Of a stretch of 6,206 bases of DNA, positions 1 through 5,320 are shown one piece after another. Made by a program: the position numbers and the translations under genes. Positions within the stretch are counted from its first letter, which is position 1. The number at the start of each line of letters is the position of its first letter. Origin of the DNA: Dehalococcoidales bacterium (GTDB lineage Bacteria > Chloroflexota > Dehalococcoidia > Dehalococcoidales > UBA5627); assembly GCA_028706995.1 (NCBI GenBank), contig JAQTVR010000071.1, forward strand, positions 1 through 6,206, written 5' to 3'. The notes under the pieces were generated by a model. The model was not told the origin of the DNA and ran no database searches. It saw nothing but the letters and a program-made list of their open reading frames with translations.

Positions 1-2
1 GG

Positions 3-215
3 TTTCATTACCATTCCGGCCCCGCCTCCGTAAGCGTAGTCATCAACAATATGATGTTTATCATGTGTATAATCGCGTATGTTATGTATATTTACTTCGA
101 CAAGTTTATTAGTCACCGCGCGCTGGAATATGCCGGTGCTAAAAAAATCCTCGAACATTTTCGGGAACAGGGTCAGGATGTCGATTCTCAAGGGTTTCCT
201 CCTGTGATCAGTTAA
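3..215 (+). CDS. C-terminal part of an unidentified membrane protein (5' end outside window)
   Basis: An open frame enters from the left edge and runs 70 residues to a TAA at 213-215. Residues about 10-32 are strongly hydrophobic (VVINNMMFIMCIIAYVMYIY) and fit one membrane-spanning helix. A soluble, charged tail follows, containing YAGAKKILEHFREQG and ending in a short polar segment. Basic residues just after the helix (K, H, R) suggest that the tail lies in the cytoplasm by the positive-inside rule, which is inference. I do not recognise the family and propose no function. The other two forward frames are broken early: one stops at bases 31-33 and the other near base 110. That supports this frame. 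No clear terminator follows the stop. The gene is probably unrelated to the division cluster, because a promoter of its own precedes mraZ. Confidence 0.6.
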   Translation, partial: FHYHSGPASVSVVINNMMFIMCIIAYVMYIYFDKFISHRALEYAGAKKILEHFREQGQDVDSQGFPPVIS

Positions 216-273
216 AAAACTATTATTATTTCTAACTGGAGTCCATAAAAGGTGCATCCGGGTTTGGGTGATT

Positions 274-356
274 TGTCACTCTGAATGAAGTGAAGAGTCT
301 AAATGCCAATCGATAAGTCTTAGATTCTTCGGTCGTTATACTCCCTCAGAATGACA
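274..356. repeat. Imperfect palindromic repeat, REP/MITE-like
   Basis: The left arm, 274-302, begins TGTCACTCTGAATGAAG and ends AGAGTCTAA. The right arm, 320-356, reads on the other strand TGTCATTCTGAGGGAG and ends GAAGAATCTAA. The ends match at almost every base. The right arm carries about 8 extra bases in its middle, and a 17-base loop separates the arms. The motif resembles the widely dispersed GTCATTCTGAG...GAAGAATCT palindromes that I recall from many bacterial intergenic regions, including Chloroflexota. No coding capacity is present, so any movement would need a transposase supplied elsewhere. No U-run follows, so it does not look like a classical terminator. Confidence 0.6.
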
Positions 357-372
357 ATATAAATTATCCCAC

Positions 373-382
373 CAGAATGACA
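373..382. repeat. Extra copy of the repeat terminus
   Basis: CAGAATGACA at 373-382 repeats exactly the last 10 bases of the palindromic element (347-356), 26 bases further on. It may be the remnant of a second, truncated or nested element. A 10-base match this close to a full copy is suggestive but short. Confidence 0.35.
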
Positions 383-472
383 GCAGCCTTTTAATAAACC
401 GGTACTATTTTACCATAATCCATATTATCAAAAAATATTTAGGTCAATAGCTTAAAAATATATTATAAAGTA

Positions 473-503
473 TTGACAAACGTAGTCCTAAATGTAGTAG
501 AAT
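473..503 (+). promoter_or_regulatory. Putative sigma-70 promoter of the mraZ operon
   Basis: There is a perfect -35 hexamer TTGACA at 473-478. The best -10 candidate is TAGAAT at 498-503, five of six matches to TATAAT, with a 19-bp spacer. The spacer is longer than the ideal 17, so the exact -10 is uncertain. Transcription would start near 510, inside the direct-repeat operator that begins at 503, leaving a leader of about 100 nt before the mraZ start chosen here. Confidence 0.6.
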
Positions 504-537
504 GGTAGAAAGTGGTAGAAAGTGGGAGGAAAAGGGA
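503..537 (+). promoter_or_regulatory. MraZ operator: four direct repeats at 10-bp spacing
   Basis: Four pentamers occur at exactly 10-bp intervals: TGGTA (503-507), TGGTA (513-517), TGGGA (523-527) and AGGGA (533-537). Each is separated from the next by 5 bases. The known E. coli MraZ site is a set of TGGGA direct repeats with 5-nt spacers upstream of mraZ, and related repeats are described in mycoplasmas. The same layout lies here between the promoter and the mraZ gene, overlapping the -10 end and the expected transcription start. I infer that MraZ binds here and represses its own operon. Confidence 0.75.
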
Positions 538-595
538 CGTAAGGGTTCTCTTACTCAGGTAGGTGGTGGGTTTAAATACTAAAACAGAGACATGC

Positions 596-601
596 AGGGG
601 G
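596..601 (+). promoter_or_regulatory. Shine-Dalgarno sequence supporting the mraZ start at 611
   Basis: AGGGGG at 596-601 lies 9 bases before the ATG at 611. The upstream in-frame GTGs at 563 and 566 have only a weak AGGT-type sequence ahead of them. An ATG at 605 sits only 3 bases from this site, which is too close. The site therefore favours 611. Confidence 0.5.
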
Positions 602-610
602 CTGATGGAG

Positions 611-1048
611 ATGTTTTTCGGTGAATTCGGATACAGGATAGATGAAAAAGGCAGGATACCCTTGCCGCCCCGTTTCAGGGCTCAATTAAAAGATGGGTTG
701 GTGTTGACCCCGGGTGTGGAAAATTGCATCACCGCTTATGCATTATCTGAATGGACAAGGATAGCCGAATCATTAAATAGCAGCAGTTCTGTCACTTCAA
801 GCAAGCTCAGACAGTTAAACCGTGCTATGTTCTCCTCTGCCTTTCATATAAATATAGATGGACAGGGTAGAATAAGTTTACCGGTACAGCTTAGAGAACA
901 CGCAGCTATCAATGAAGAAGTGGTTATCGTAGGTGCTAATAACTACATAGAGTTCTGGAACAGAGAGGCATGGGAGAACGAAAAAGTTATTAGCCGTGAA
1001 CAAATGTGGCAGATTGTCGAATCACTGGAAGGGAACAAAGGTACTTAG
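611..1048 (+). CDS. mraZ: Transcriptional regulator MraZ
   Basis: MraZ is a DNA-binding regulator of the division (dcw) cluster, built from two tandem SpoVT/AbrB-type half-domains and forming ring-shaped oligomers. With the start at 611 the protein has 145 residues, normal for the family (about 140-150). It opens MFFGEFGYRIDEKGR, which lines up with the usual MFxGEYxHxxDxKGR beginning. The first DxKGR motif is at residues 11-15 and the second (DGQGR) is at 83-87, so both halves are intact. FWNREAWE at 115-122 is a typical C-terminal segment. In-frame extensions to GTG 563 or ATG 605 are possible but add residues unlike the family. The gene is first in the operon, has a repeat operator just upstream, and ends 5 bases before rsmH. 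Autoregulation is inferred from the operator. Confidence 0.93.
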   Translation: MFFGEFGYRIDEKGRIPLPPRFRAQLKDGLVLTPGVENCITAYALSEWTRIAESLNSSSSVTSSKLRQLNRAMFSSAFHINIDGQGRISLPVQLREHAAINEEVVIVGANNYIEFWNREAWENEKVISREQMWQIVESLEGNKGT

Positions 1049-1053
1049 TATAA

Positions 1054-2100
1054 ATGAGATCATATACGGTTCATACTCCGGTTTTGCAAAAAGAGGTCAT
1101 TGAAACCCTGGCGGTTCAACCCGGCGGGCGTTATATAGATTGTACCGCCGGTACTGGTGGACATGCGAGCGCTATTTTAAAACACAGTTCACCCGGCGGG
1201 CAATTACTTGGAATAGATGCCGATCCTGCAGCGGTAGAGTTAGCCTGTAAAAGACTGGCAGGGTATGGTAGTTCTGTTCTCATAGTTAACGATAATTTCG
1301 TTAACCTGGAGTCTATTTGCACCGAATACGAGTTTAGCCCGGTCCATGGCATATTGCTTGACCTGGGTTTATCTTCTTTACAGCTTAGCAATAGTGGACG
1401 TGGTTTTAGTTTTCAATATGCAGCTCCGCTGGATATGCGATTTAGCCCCAATCAAAAAATTACCGCAGCCGATATAGTTAACAAATATTCAGAGGCTGAA
1501 CTGGTAAGAATAATAAGGGATTATGGTGAAGAAACAGGCAGTCATCGTATAGCTAAATACATTATTAATGAGCGTCCGATAAGCACAACTGTAGAACTGG
1601 CAAAGGTAGTGGAACAGGCTGTCGGTTTTAAGAGGGGGAGAATTCACCCTGCAACCAGGACTTTCCAGGCTTTGAGGATTGCGGTAAACAATGAACTTTC
1701 CAACCTGGAATCAACATTAAGTCAGGCAGTTAATCTACTGGGTTTCGAGGGAAGATTGGTTGTCATCAGTTATCATTCGCTGGAAGACCGAATAGTAAAA
1801 CGGTTCATGCAACAAGAAGCTAAGGACTGTATTTGTCCACCGGAGGCCCCTGCATGCAATTGCCAACATACAGCAACCATCAAGCTGGTCAATAAAAAAG
1901 TAATTACACCTTCACTGGAAGAAATTAGCCGTAATCCGCGCAGTCGTAGCGCCAAGATGAGGGTTGCCGAGCGTATAGTAACTCATCCGGAAAGCGGAGG
2001 TATCGCAGAGAGGATATATAACCCCGGTAGGGAGAATAATGATATATGGCACAAGCCTTCTCTGATGAAAGAGATACTTAGGACATCTCTCGTGTTATAA
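1054..2100 (+). CDS. rsmH: 16S rRNA (cytosine(1402)-N(4))-methyltransferase RsmH (MraW)
   Basis: RsmH uses S-adenosylmethionine to methylate N4 of C1402 in 16S rRNA, tuning the ribosomal P site. Family motifs appear in order: HTPV (7-10), the SAM-binding loop CTAGTGGH (30-37), GIDADP (53-58), DLGLSS (103-108), RGFSF (116-120), PLDMRF (125-130), HPATRTFQALRI (198-209), YHSLEDR (240-246) and NPRSRSAKMRVAERI (294-308). A cysteine cluster, C259-x-C261 and C268-x-C270, follows the YHSLEDR helix and is common in this part of the family. The protein has 348 residues against the usual 310 or so, because about 40 residues follow AERI. The start lies 5 bases after the mraZ stop with no strong Shine-Dalgarno sequence nearby, which suggests translational coupling to mraZ. 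Its place after mraZ is the classical dcw order. Confidence 0.96.
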   Translation: MRSYTVHTPVLQKEVIETLAVQPGGRYIDCTAGTGGHASAILKHSSPGGQLLGIDADPAAVELACKRLAGYGSSVLIVNDNFVNLESICTEYEFSPVHGILLDLGLSSLQLSNSGRGFSFQYAAPLDMRFSPNQKITAADIVNKYSEAELVRIIRDYGEETGSHRIAKYIINERPISTTVELAKVVEQAVGFKRGRIHPATRTFQALRIAVNNELSNLESTLSQAVNLLGFEGRLVVISYHSLEDRIVKRFMQQEAKDCICPPEAPACNCQHTATIKLVNKKVITPSLEEISRNPRSRSAKMRVAERIVTHPESGGIAERIYNPGRENNDIWHKPSLMKEILRTSLVL

Positions 2101-2131
2101 AAAAACAGTTGATAAGATAATCTCTAAATAT

Positions 2132-2203
2132 AGGAGGTTATATCATGTGAAAAACAAATTAAATTTAATAAGTAATAAAAAAAGGAGAGGGGGAACAAGA
2201 TGA
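2132..2203 (+). other. ftsA leader: orphan Shine-Dalgarno with start-stop pair or 18-codon leader frame
   Basis: A perfect AGGAGG at 2132-2137 precedes ATG-TGA at 2145-2150, a start codon followed directly by a stop. A GTG at 2147, 9 bases from the same site, opens an 18-codon frame (VKNKLNLISNKKRRGGTR). That frame ends at TGA 2201-2203, overlapping the ftsA ATG at 2200 in the ATGA arrangement typical of translational coupling. The ftsA Shine-Dalgarno sequence lies inside this frame. It may be a coupling leader peptide, a start-stop regulatory element, or the decayed start of a lost gene. Nothing shows that it is translated. Confidence 0.35.
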
Positions 2204-3417
2204 ATAAGCGGTCTACAATAGCTTCGATTGATGTTGGCACTACCAAGATATGTACCACCATAGCTGAAATAACAGGAAATGGTGAGCCTTATGTTGTTGG
2301 TGTTGGCGTTGTTCCGTCAAACGGATTGCACAAAGGGTTAGTTGTCAACATTAACGAAGCCAAGGAAGCAATTCAAAATTCGGTCAGAAAGGCAGAACAG
2401 GCTTGCAATTATAAAATTGAATCGGCGTATGTTGGTGTTACTGGAAGGCATGTAGATTCGATTAACAACCGGGGAGTGGTAGCTATCACTCGTAATGACA
2501 GATTAGTAAGACCTGAGGACCTCAAGAGAGTTCTTGCCAGTGCTCAGAGTGTCAAAGTTCCCAGTGATAGAAGATTATTACATGTCATACCTCGTGGTTA
2601 TTCAGTTGATGGTCAGGTTGGAGTTAAAAATCCGGTCGGTATGTATGGCTTCAGATTGGATGTTGAAACGCATATCATTACTGCTGCAGCTACTTCAGTC
2701 CAAAACCTGGTTAAATGTATTCGTGGCATAGGGCTGGATATCGATGACCTGGTACTGGAGCCTTTAGCTTCGAGCGAAGCAGTGCTTACTGAGGATGAAA
2801 AACAGGTTGGCGTTATTTTAGCCGATATCGGCGGAGGCACCACGGATATCTGTATCTTCAAAGATGGTAGTATCTGGCACAGCGCAATTTTACCGGTTGC
2901 CGGTTATCAACTCACCAGGGATATAGCTATCGGTTTAGGGCTGCCTTTCGATGTCGCTGAAGAAATGAAGAGACGTTATGGCAGTGTTATGCCGGTTTAT
3001 GAGAGCAAGGTAAATACCAACAGCCCGATATCCGAGGATGGGCACGGTGTATCCTATAATGACCTGTGTGACATTATCAGGGCCAGGGTCGAGGAAATCC
3101 TGAGGCTTATCCTGCTTGAAATGCCAAGCTCAGATTATGAATCGCTGGTTCCGGCGGGTTTGGTACTTACCGGTGGCAGTTCCAACCTTTCAGGGATCGA
3201 AGTCCTTGGACGCGACATATTGAAGCTGCCCGTAAGGGTAGGGTTACCTAATCGCATATCCGGCATTACCGATTCACTGCGTGACCCGGCATTTGCCACC
3301 AGCGTTGGTTTATTGCTGTGGGGTGCCAAGAATCAGAGCAAAAAGAAGTGGAAGGGTAATTGGTTTGGCAATAGGATGAAACAGGTTACCGACAAATTAA
3401 TAAAGTTGTTTAAATAA
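2200..3417 (+). CDS. ftsA: Cell division protein FtsA
   Basis: FtsA is the actin-fold ATPase that anchors FtsZ filaments to the inner face of the cytoplasmic membrane and recruits later division proteins. Length is 405 residues, normal for the family. Nucleotide-binding motifs are intact: SIDVGTTKI at 9-17 (phosphate 1), DIGGGTTD at 209-216 (phosphate 2) and GLVLTGGSSNLSGI at 320-333 (adenosine). The FtsA-specific 1C (SHS2) insert spans roughly 84-162. The last 22 residues (384-405: W384, W388, F389, then lysines alternating with L400, I401, L403 and F404) form the expected amphipathic membrane-targeting helix. The purine-rich AAAGGAGAGGGGG ahead of the ATG serves as the ribosome site. The gene follows rsmH by 99 bp and precedes ftsZ by 39 bp. 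No ftsL, ftsI, mur, ftsW or ftsQ gene lies between rsmH and ftsA. Confidence 0.96.
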   Translation: MNKRSTIASIDVGTTKICTTIAEITGNGEPYVVGVGVVPSNGLHKGLVVNINEAKEAIQNSVRKAEQACNYKIESAYVGVTGRHVDSINNRGVVAITRNDRLVRPEDLKRVLASAQSVKVPSDRRLLHVIPRGYSVDGQVGVKNPVGMYGFRLDVETHIITAAATSVQNLVKCIRGIGLDIDDLVLEPLASSEAVLTEDEKQVGVILADIGGGTTDICIFKDGSIWHSAILPVAGYQLTRDIAIGLGLPFDVAEEMKRRYGSVMPVYESKVNTNSPISEDGHGVSYNDLCDIIRARVEEILRLILLEMPSSDYESLVPAGLVLTGGSSNLSGIEVLGRDILKLPVRVGLPNRISGITDSLRDPAFATSVGLLLWGAKNQSKKKWKGNWFGNRMKQVTDKLIKLFK

Positions 3418-3456
3418 AAAAATATAGATTTAACAAATAGAGGGAAGGAGGAGAAA

Positions 3457-4593
3457 ATGGCAAAGACAAGTTTTGTACCAAATCCGGCAAAAATTAAGGT
3501 TATCGGCCTGGGCGGCGGCGGTTGTAATGCTGTAACCCGTATGGTCAGGGAAGAGATTCAGGGTGTTGAGTTCATTGCAATGAATACCGATGCCCAGGCT
3601 CTGGCTATTACCGAAGCTCCAATCAGGATCCAACTCGGGGAAAAATTAACCAGGGGGTTAGGTGTAGGCGGCGATCATCTAAAAGGGCAGAAGGCTGCCG
3701 AAGAAAACAGGGATGAACTAAGAGAGCTTATCGCCGGCGCAGACATGGTATTTATTACTGCCGGTATGGGCGGCGGCACCGGAACCGGTTCCGCATCTGT
3801 GGTTGCCGAAGTAGCTAAGGAGAGCGGGGCTCTTACAATTGCAGTTGTCACCAAACCATTTGGTTTTGAAGGAACTCATCGCACCGAGGTAGCAAAGGAC
3901 GGTATCTCAAAACTTCTGGGAAAGGTTGATACCCTTATTATAATTCCCAATGACCGTTTACTCGACCTATGTGACCAGAAAACGGGTGTAGACAGCGCCT
4001 TCAAGATGGCTGATGATGTTTTAAGACATGGTGTACAGGCTATCTCTGAAGTAATCACTGTTCCGGGTGTTATCAACCTCGACTTTGCTGATGTTAAAGC
4101 GGTAATGAAAGATGCCGGACCTGCCTGGATGTCCATAGGACGCGGCACCGGTAAGAATCGTGCCGTTGATGCTGCTAAAGAGGCCTTAGCCAGCCCGTTA
4201 CTGGATGTTACTATCGATGGCTCCAAGGGTGTTTTGTTCAATGTAGTCGGTGGTAGTGACATATCATTATATGAAGTCAATGAAGCCGCCGAGGTAATAA
4301 AACAGGCAGTCGATCCTGATGCCAATATCATATTCGGTGTGGCTACTGATCCCAACATGGGCGGTGATGTAAGGATTACCCTGATTACCACCGGTTTTGT
4401 TTCCAAGACTGAGTTTTCCGAAGAAACGGAAGAAGATGAAATAACCAAGCAGTTGAAGAAAATTAAAACCGAAGATGAGCTGGATATTCCGTCATTCATA
4501 AGACAACCGCTATATAGTCGACAACGCCAGGTAGTAACACCTGTCGATAAGATAGTTCATTCGGAGAAAAAATCCAGGATGTGGTTCCAATAG
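3457..4593 (+). CDS. ftsZ: Cell division GTPase FtsZ
   Basis: FtsZ is the tubulin homologue that polymerises with GTP into the Z-ring. Length is 378 residues. Visible motifs are GGGGCNAV (19-26), the tubulin signature GGGTGTGSA (105-113), IPNDRLL (163-169) and the T7 synergy loop NLDFADV (207-213) with N207, D209 and D212 for GTP hydrolysis in the adjoining subunit. GPAWMSIG (221-228) follows. The globular part ends near 316. Only about 24 mostly acidic residues separate it from ELDIPSFIR (341-349), the conserved C-terminal peptide that binds FtsA. A further 29 residues, rich in basic ones, follow that peptide, which is longer than usual. The start has an excellent Shine-Dalgarno sequence, AAGGAGG at 3445-3451, 5 bases before the ATG. 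It lies just after ftsA and is the last gene before a terminator. Confidence 0.97.
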   Translation: MAKTSFVPNPAKIKVIGLGGGGCNAVTRMVREEIQGVEFIAMNTDAQALAITEAPIRIQLGEKLTRGLGVGGDHLKGQKAAEENRDELRELIAGADMVFITAGMGGGTGTGSASVVAEVAKESGALTIAVVTKPFGFEGTHRTEVAKDGISKLLGKVDTLIIIPNDRLLDLCDQKTGVDSAFKMADDVLRHGVQAISEVITVPGVINLDFADVKAVMKDAGPAWMSIGRGTGKNRAVDAAKEALASPLLDVTIDGSKGVLFNVVGGSDISLYEVNEAAEVIKQAVDPDANIIFGVATDPNMGGDVRITLITTGFVSKTEFSEETEEDEITKQLKKIKTEDELDIPSFIRQPLYSRQRQVVTPVDKIVHSEKKSRMWFQ

Positions 4594-4643
4594 ATTTATA
4601 GATAATCTGCTTAAATCTACAAAAACATAGGGTAATAAGATAT

Positions 4644-4684
4644 AAGAGCTGCAGGTCATAAACTTGCAGCTCTTTTTCTTTTTT
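4644..4684 (+). terminator. Rho-independent terminator after ftsZ
   Basis: A 13-bp stem pairs 4644-4656 with 4662-4674 around a 5-base loop (CATAA), with a single G-U wobble near the loop. A T-run, TTTTT-C-TTTTTT, begins in the end of the stem and continues to 4684. It lies 51 bases past the ftsZ stop and closes the mraZ-rsmH-ftsA-ftsZ unit before the nrdR promoter. Confidence 0.93.
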
Positions 4685-4715
4685 AATTTTTCCTTAAAAC
4701 AAACTAAAGTAAGTA

Positions 4716-4744
4716 TTGACAGGTACCATATATTGTGGTAATTT
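4716..4744 (+). promoter_or_regulatory. Putative promoter of nrdR-nrdJ
   Basis: A perfect -35 TTGACA at 4716-4721 is followed after 17 bp by TAATTT at 4739-4744. This is a weak -10, but TGG directly before it forms an extended -10 (TGn). The first NrdR-box-like site fills the spacer between the two hexamers, so a bound repressor would block polymerase. The exact -10 is uncertain; TTATAC at 4743-4748 is an alternative but lies too far away. Confidence 0.55.
4723..4738 (+). promoter_or_regulatory. NrdR box 1 (upstream half of a tandem pair)
   Basis: Against the published NrdR-box consensus as I recall it (acaCwAtATaTwGtgt), GTACCATATATTGTGG matches 12 of 16 positions, including the central ATATATTGTG. 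It sits between the -35 and -10 hexamers of the nrdR promoter. Confidence 0.65.
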
Positions 4745-4753
4745 ATACAGGCT

Positions 4754-4769
4754 ACACAATATAATGAGG
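4754..4769 (+). promoter_or_regulatory. NrdR box 2 (downstream half of a tandem pair)
   Basis: ACACAATATAATGAGG matches the recalled NrdR-box consensus at 13 of 16 positions. It begins 31 bp after box 1, leaving 15 bp between them, which is the spacing typical of NrdR-box pairs. Its last bases (GAGG, 4766-4769) also serve as the likely Shine-Dalgarno sequence of nrdR, 8 bases before its ATG. Confidence 0.68.
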
Positions 4770-4777
4770 TTGCCAAT

Positions 4778-5320
4778 ATGAAATGTCCCTACTGTAACAG
4801 CGAAGATTCCAAGGTTGTAGATTCCCGCGATGTAAATGATGGTGTCAGACGCCGTCGCCAGTGTCTTAATTGCAATTCGCGATTTACTACATACGAAAGA
4901 ATCCAGTCCAGCAGTCTTTTTGTTATAAAAAAGGACCAGAGGCGCGAAGAATTCAACAAAGAAAAATTACTTTCGGGCATACAGAAGGCCTGTGGTAAAC
5001 GTCCCTTGCCGATCGGCGCCGTTGAAAAACTGGCAGACGATATAGAAGCAGAGATATACCACATGGGAAAATCCGAGATAGCCAGTTATAAGATCGGGGA
5101 TATGGTAATGGAAGGACTAAGGGGATTGGACTATATAGCATATATTCGTTTTGCCAGTGTCTATCGTGAATTTAGCGATATAACCGATCTAAAACAGGAA
5201 GTGGATACGCTTGTAAGCGCCGGGATAATCAAGAAAAGTGAAGCCAGCGGGCAACTAACTCTATTGCCTGACGAATCAGAAAATTCAACCATAAGGCAGG
5301 ACGGTAATAAAAATGGGTAA
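4778..5320 (+). CDS. nrdR: Transcriptional repressor NrdR
   Basis: NrdR senses ATP/dATP and represses ribonucleotide reductase genes by binding paired NrdR boxes. The N-terminal zinc ribbon is complete, with C3 and C6 paired with C29 and C32. It carries the basic stretch RRRR (24-27) and is followed by SRFTTYER. An ATP-cone spans roughly residues 48-138, starting VIKKDQRREEFNKEKL and ending with the characteristic YIRFASVYREF (122-132). The protein has 180 residues, about 25-30 more than usual, because of a polar, probably flexible C-terminal tail after residue 150. GAGG at 4766-4769 supports the ATG at 4778. Two NrdR-box-like sites lie directly upstream, so autoregulation is likely. The 3' end overlaps nrdJ by 8 bases. 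Confidence 0.96.
   Translation: MKCPYCNSEDSKVVDSRDVNDGVRRRRQCLNCNSRFTTYERIQSSSLFVIKKDQRREEFNKEKLLSGIQKACGKRPLPIGAVEKLADDIEAEIYHMGKSEIASYKIGDMVMEGLRGLDYIAYIRFASVYREFSDITDLKQEVDTLVSAGIIKKSEASGQLTLLPDESENSTIRQDGNKNG

Larger units (their letters stand above)
216..472. other. Intergenic region without a supported gene
   Basis: Between the end of the membrane protein gene and the mraZ promoter I see no coding frame of credible length on either strand. The region holds a palindromic repeat element (274-356), a short extra copy of its terminal sequence (373-382), and an AT-rich stretch from about 383 to 472. The AT-rich stretch could act as an upstream promoter element, but that is only inference from composition. 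Confidence 0.6.

Noticed and set aside
274..356. Terminator for the upstream membrane protein gene, or a CRISPR repeat
   Set aside because: No T-run follows either arm, and there is only one palindromic unit without regularly spaced spacers.
503..537. Simple tandem repeat or microsatellite at the mraZ promoter
   Set aside because: Only the five-base cores are kept while the spacers drift, and the position fits an MraZ operator, so a regulatory reading is better.
1978..2100. Frameshift or fusion at the 3' end of rsmH
   Set aside because: The frame stays open to a normal stop and the extra tail has ordinary composition. No second family domain was recognised in another frame, so a genuine extension is simpler.
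2109..2130. A separate promoter for ftsA in the rsmH-ftsA gap (TTGATA with a downstream TAAATA)
   Set aside because: The spacing between the two elements is about 10 bp, too short for a sigma-70 promoter, and no better -10 is present at 16-18 bp.
3876..4499. A 207-codon open frame on the minus strand inside ftsZ
   Set aside because: It lies wholly antisense to a well-conserved gene, its product is a serine-rich string without motifs, and no ribosome site or promoter was seen.
4510..4776. An 88-codon minus-strand frame across the ftsZ end, terminator and nrdR promoter
   Set aside because: It runs through a strong terminator hairpin and the tandem NrdR boxes, and the predicted product shows no recognisable domain.
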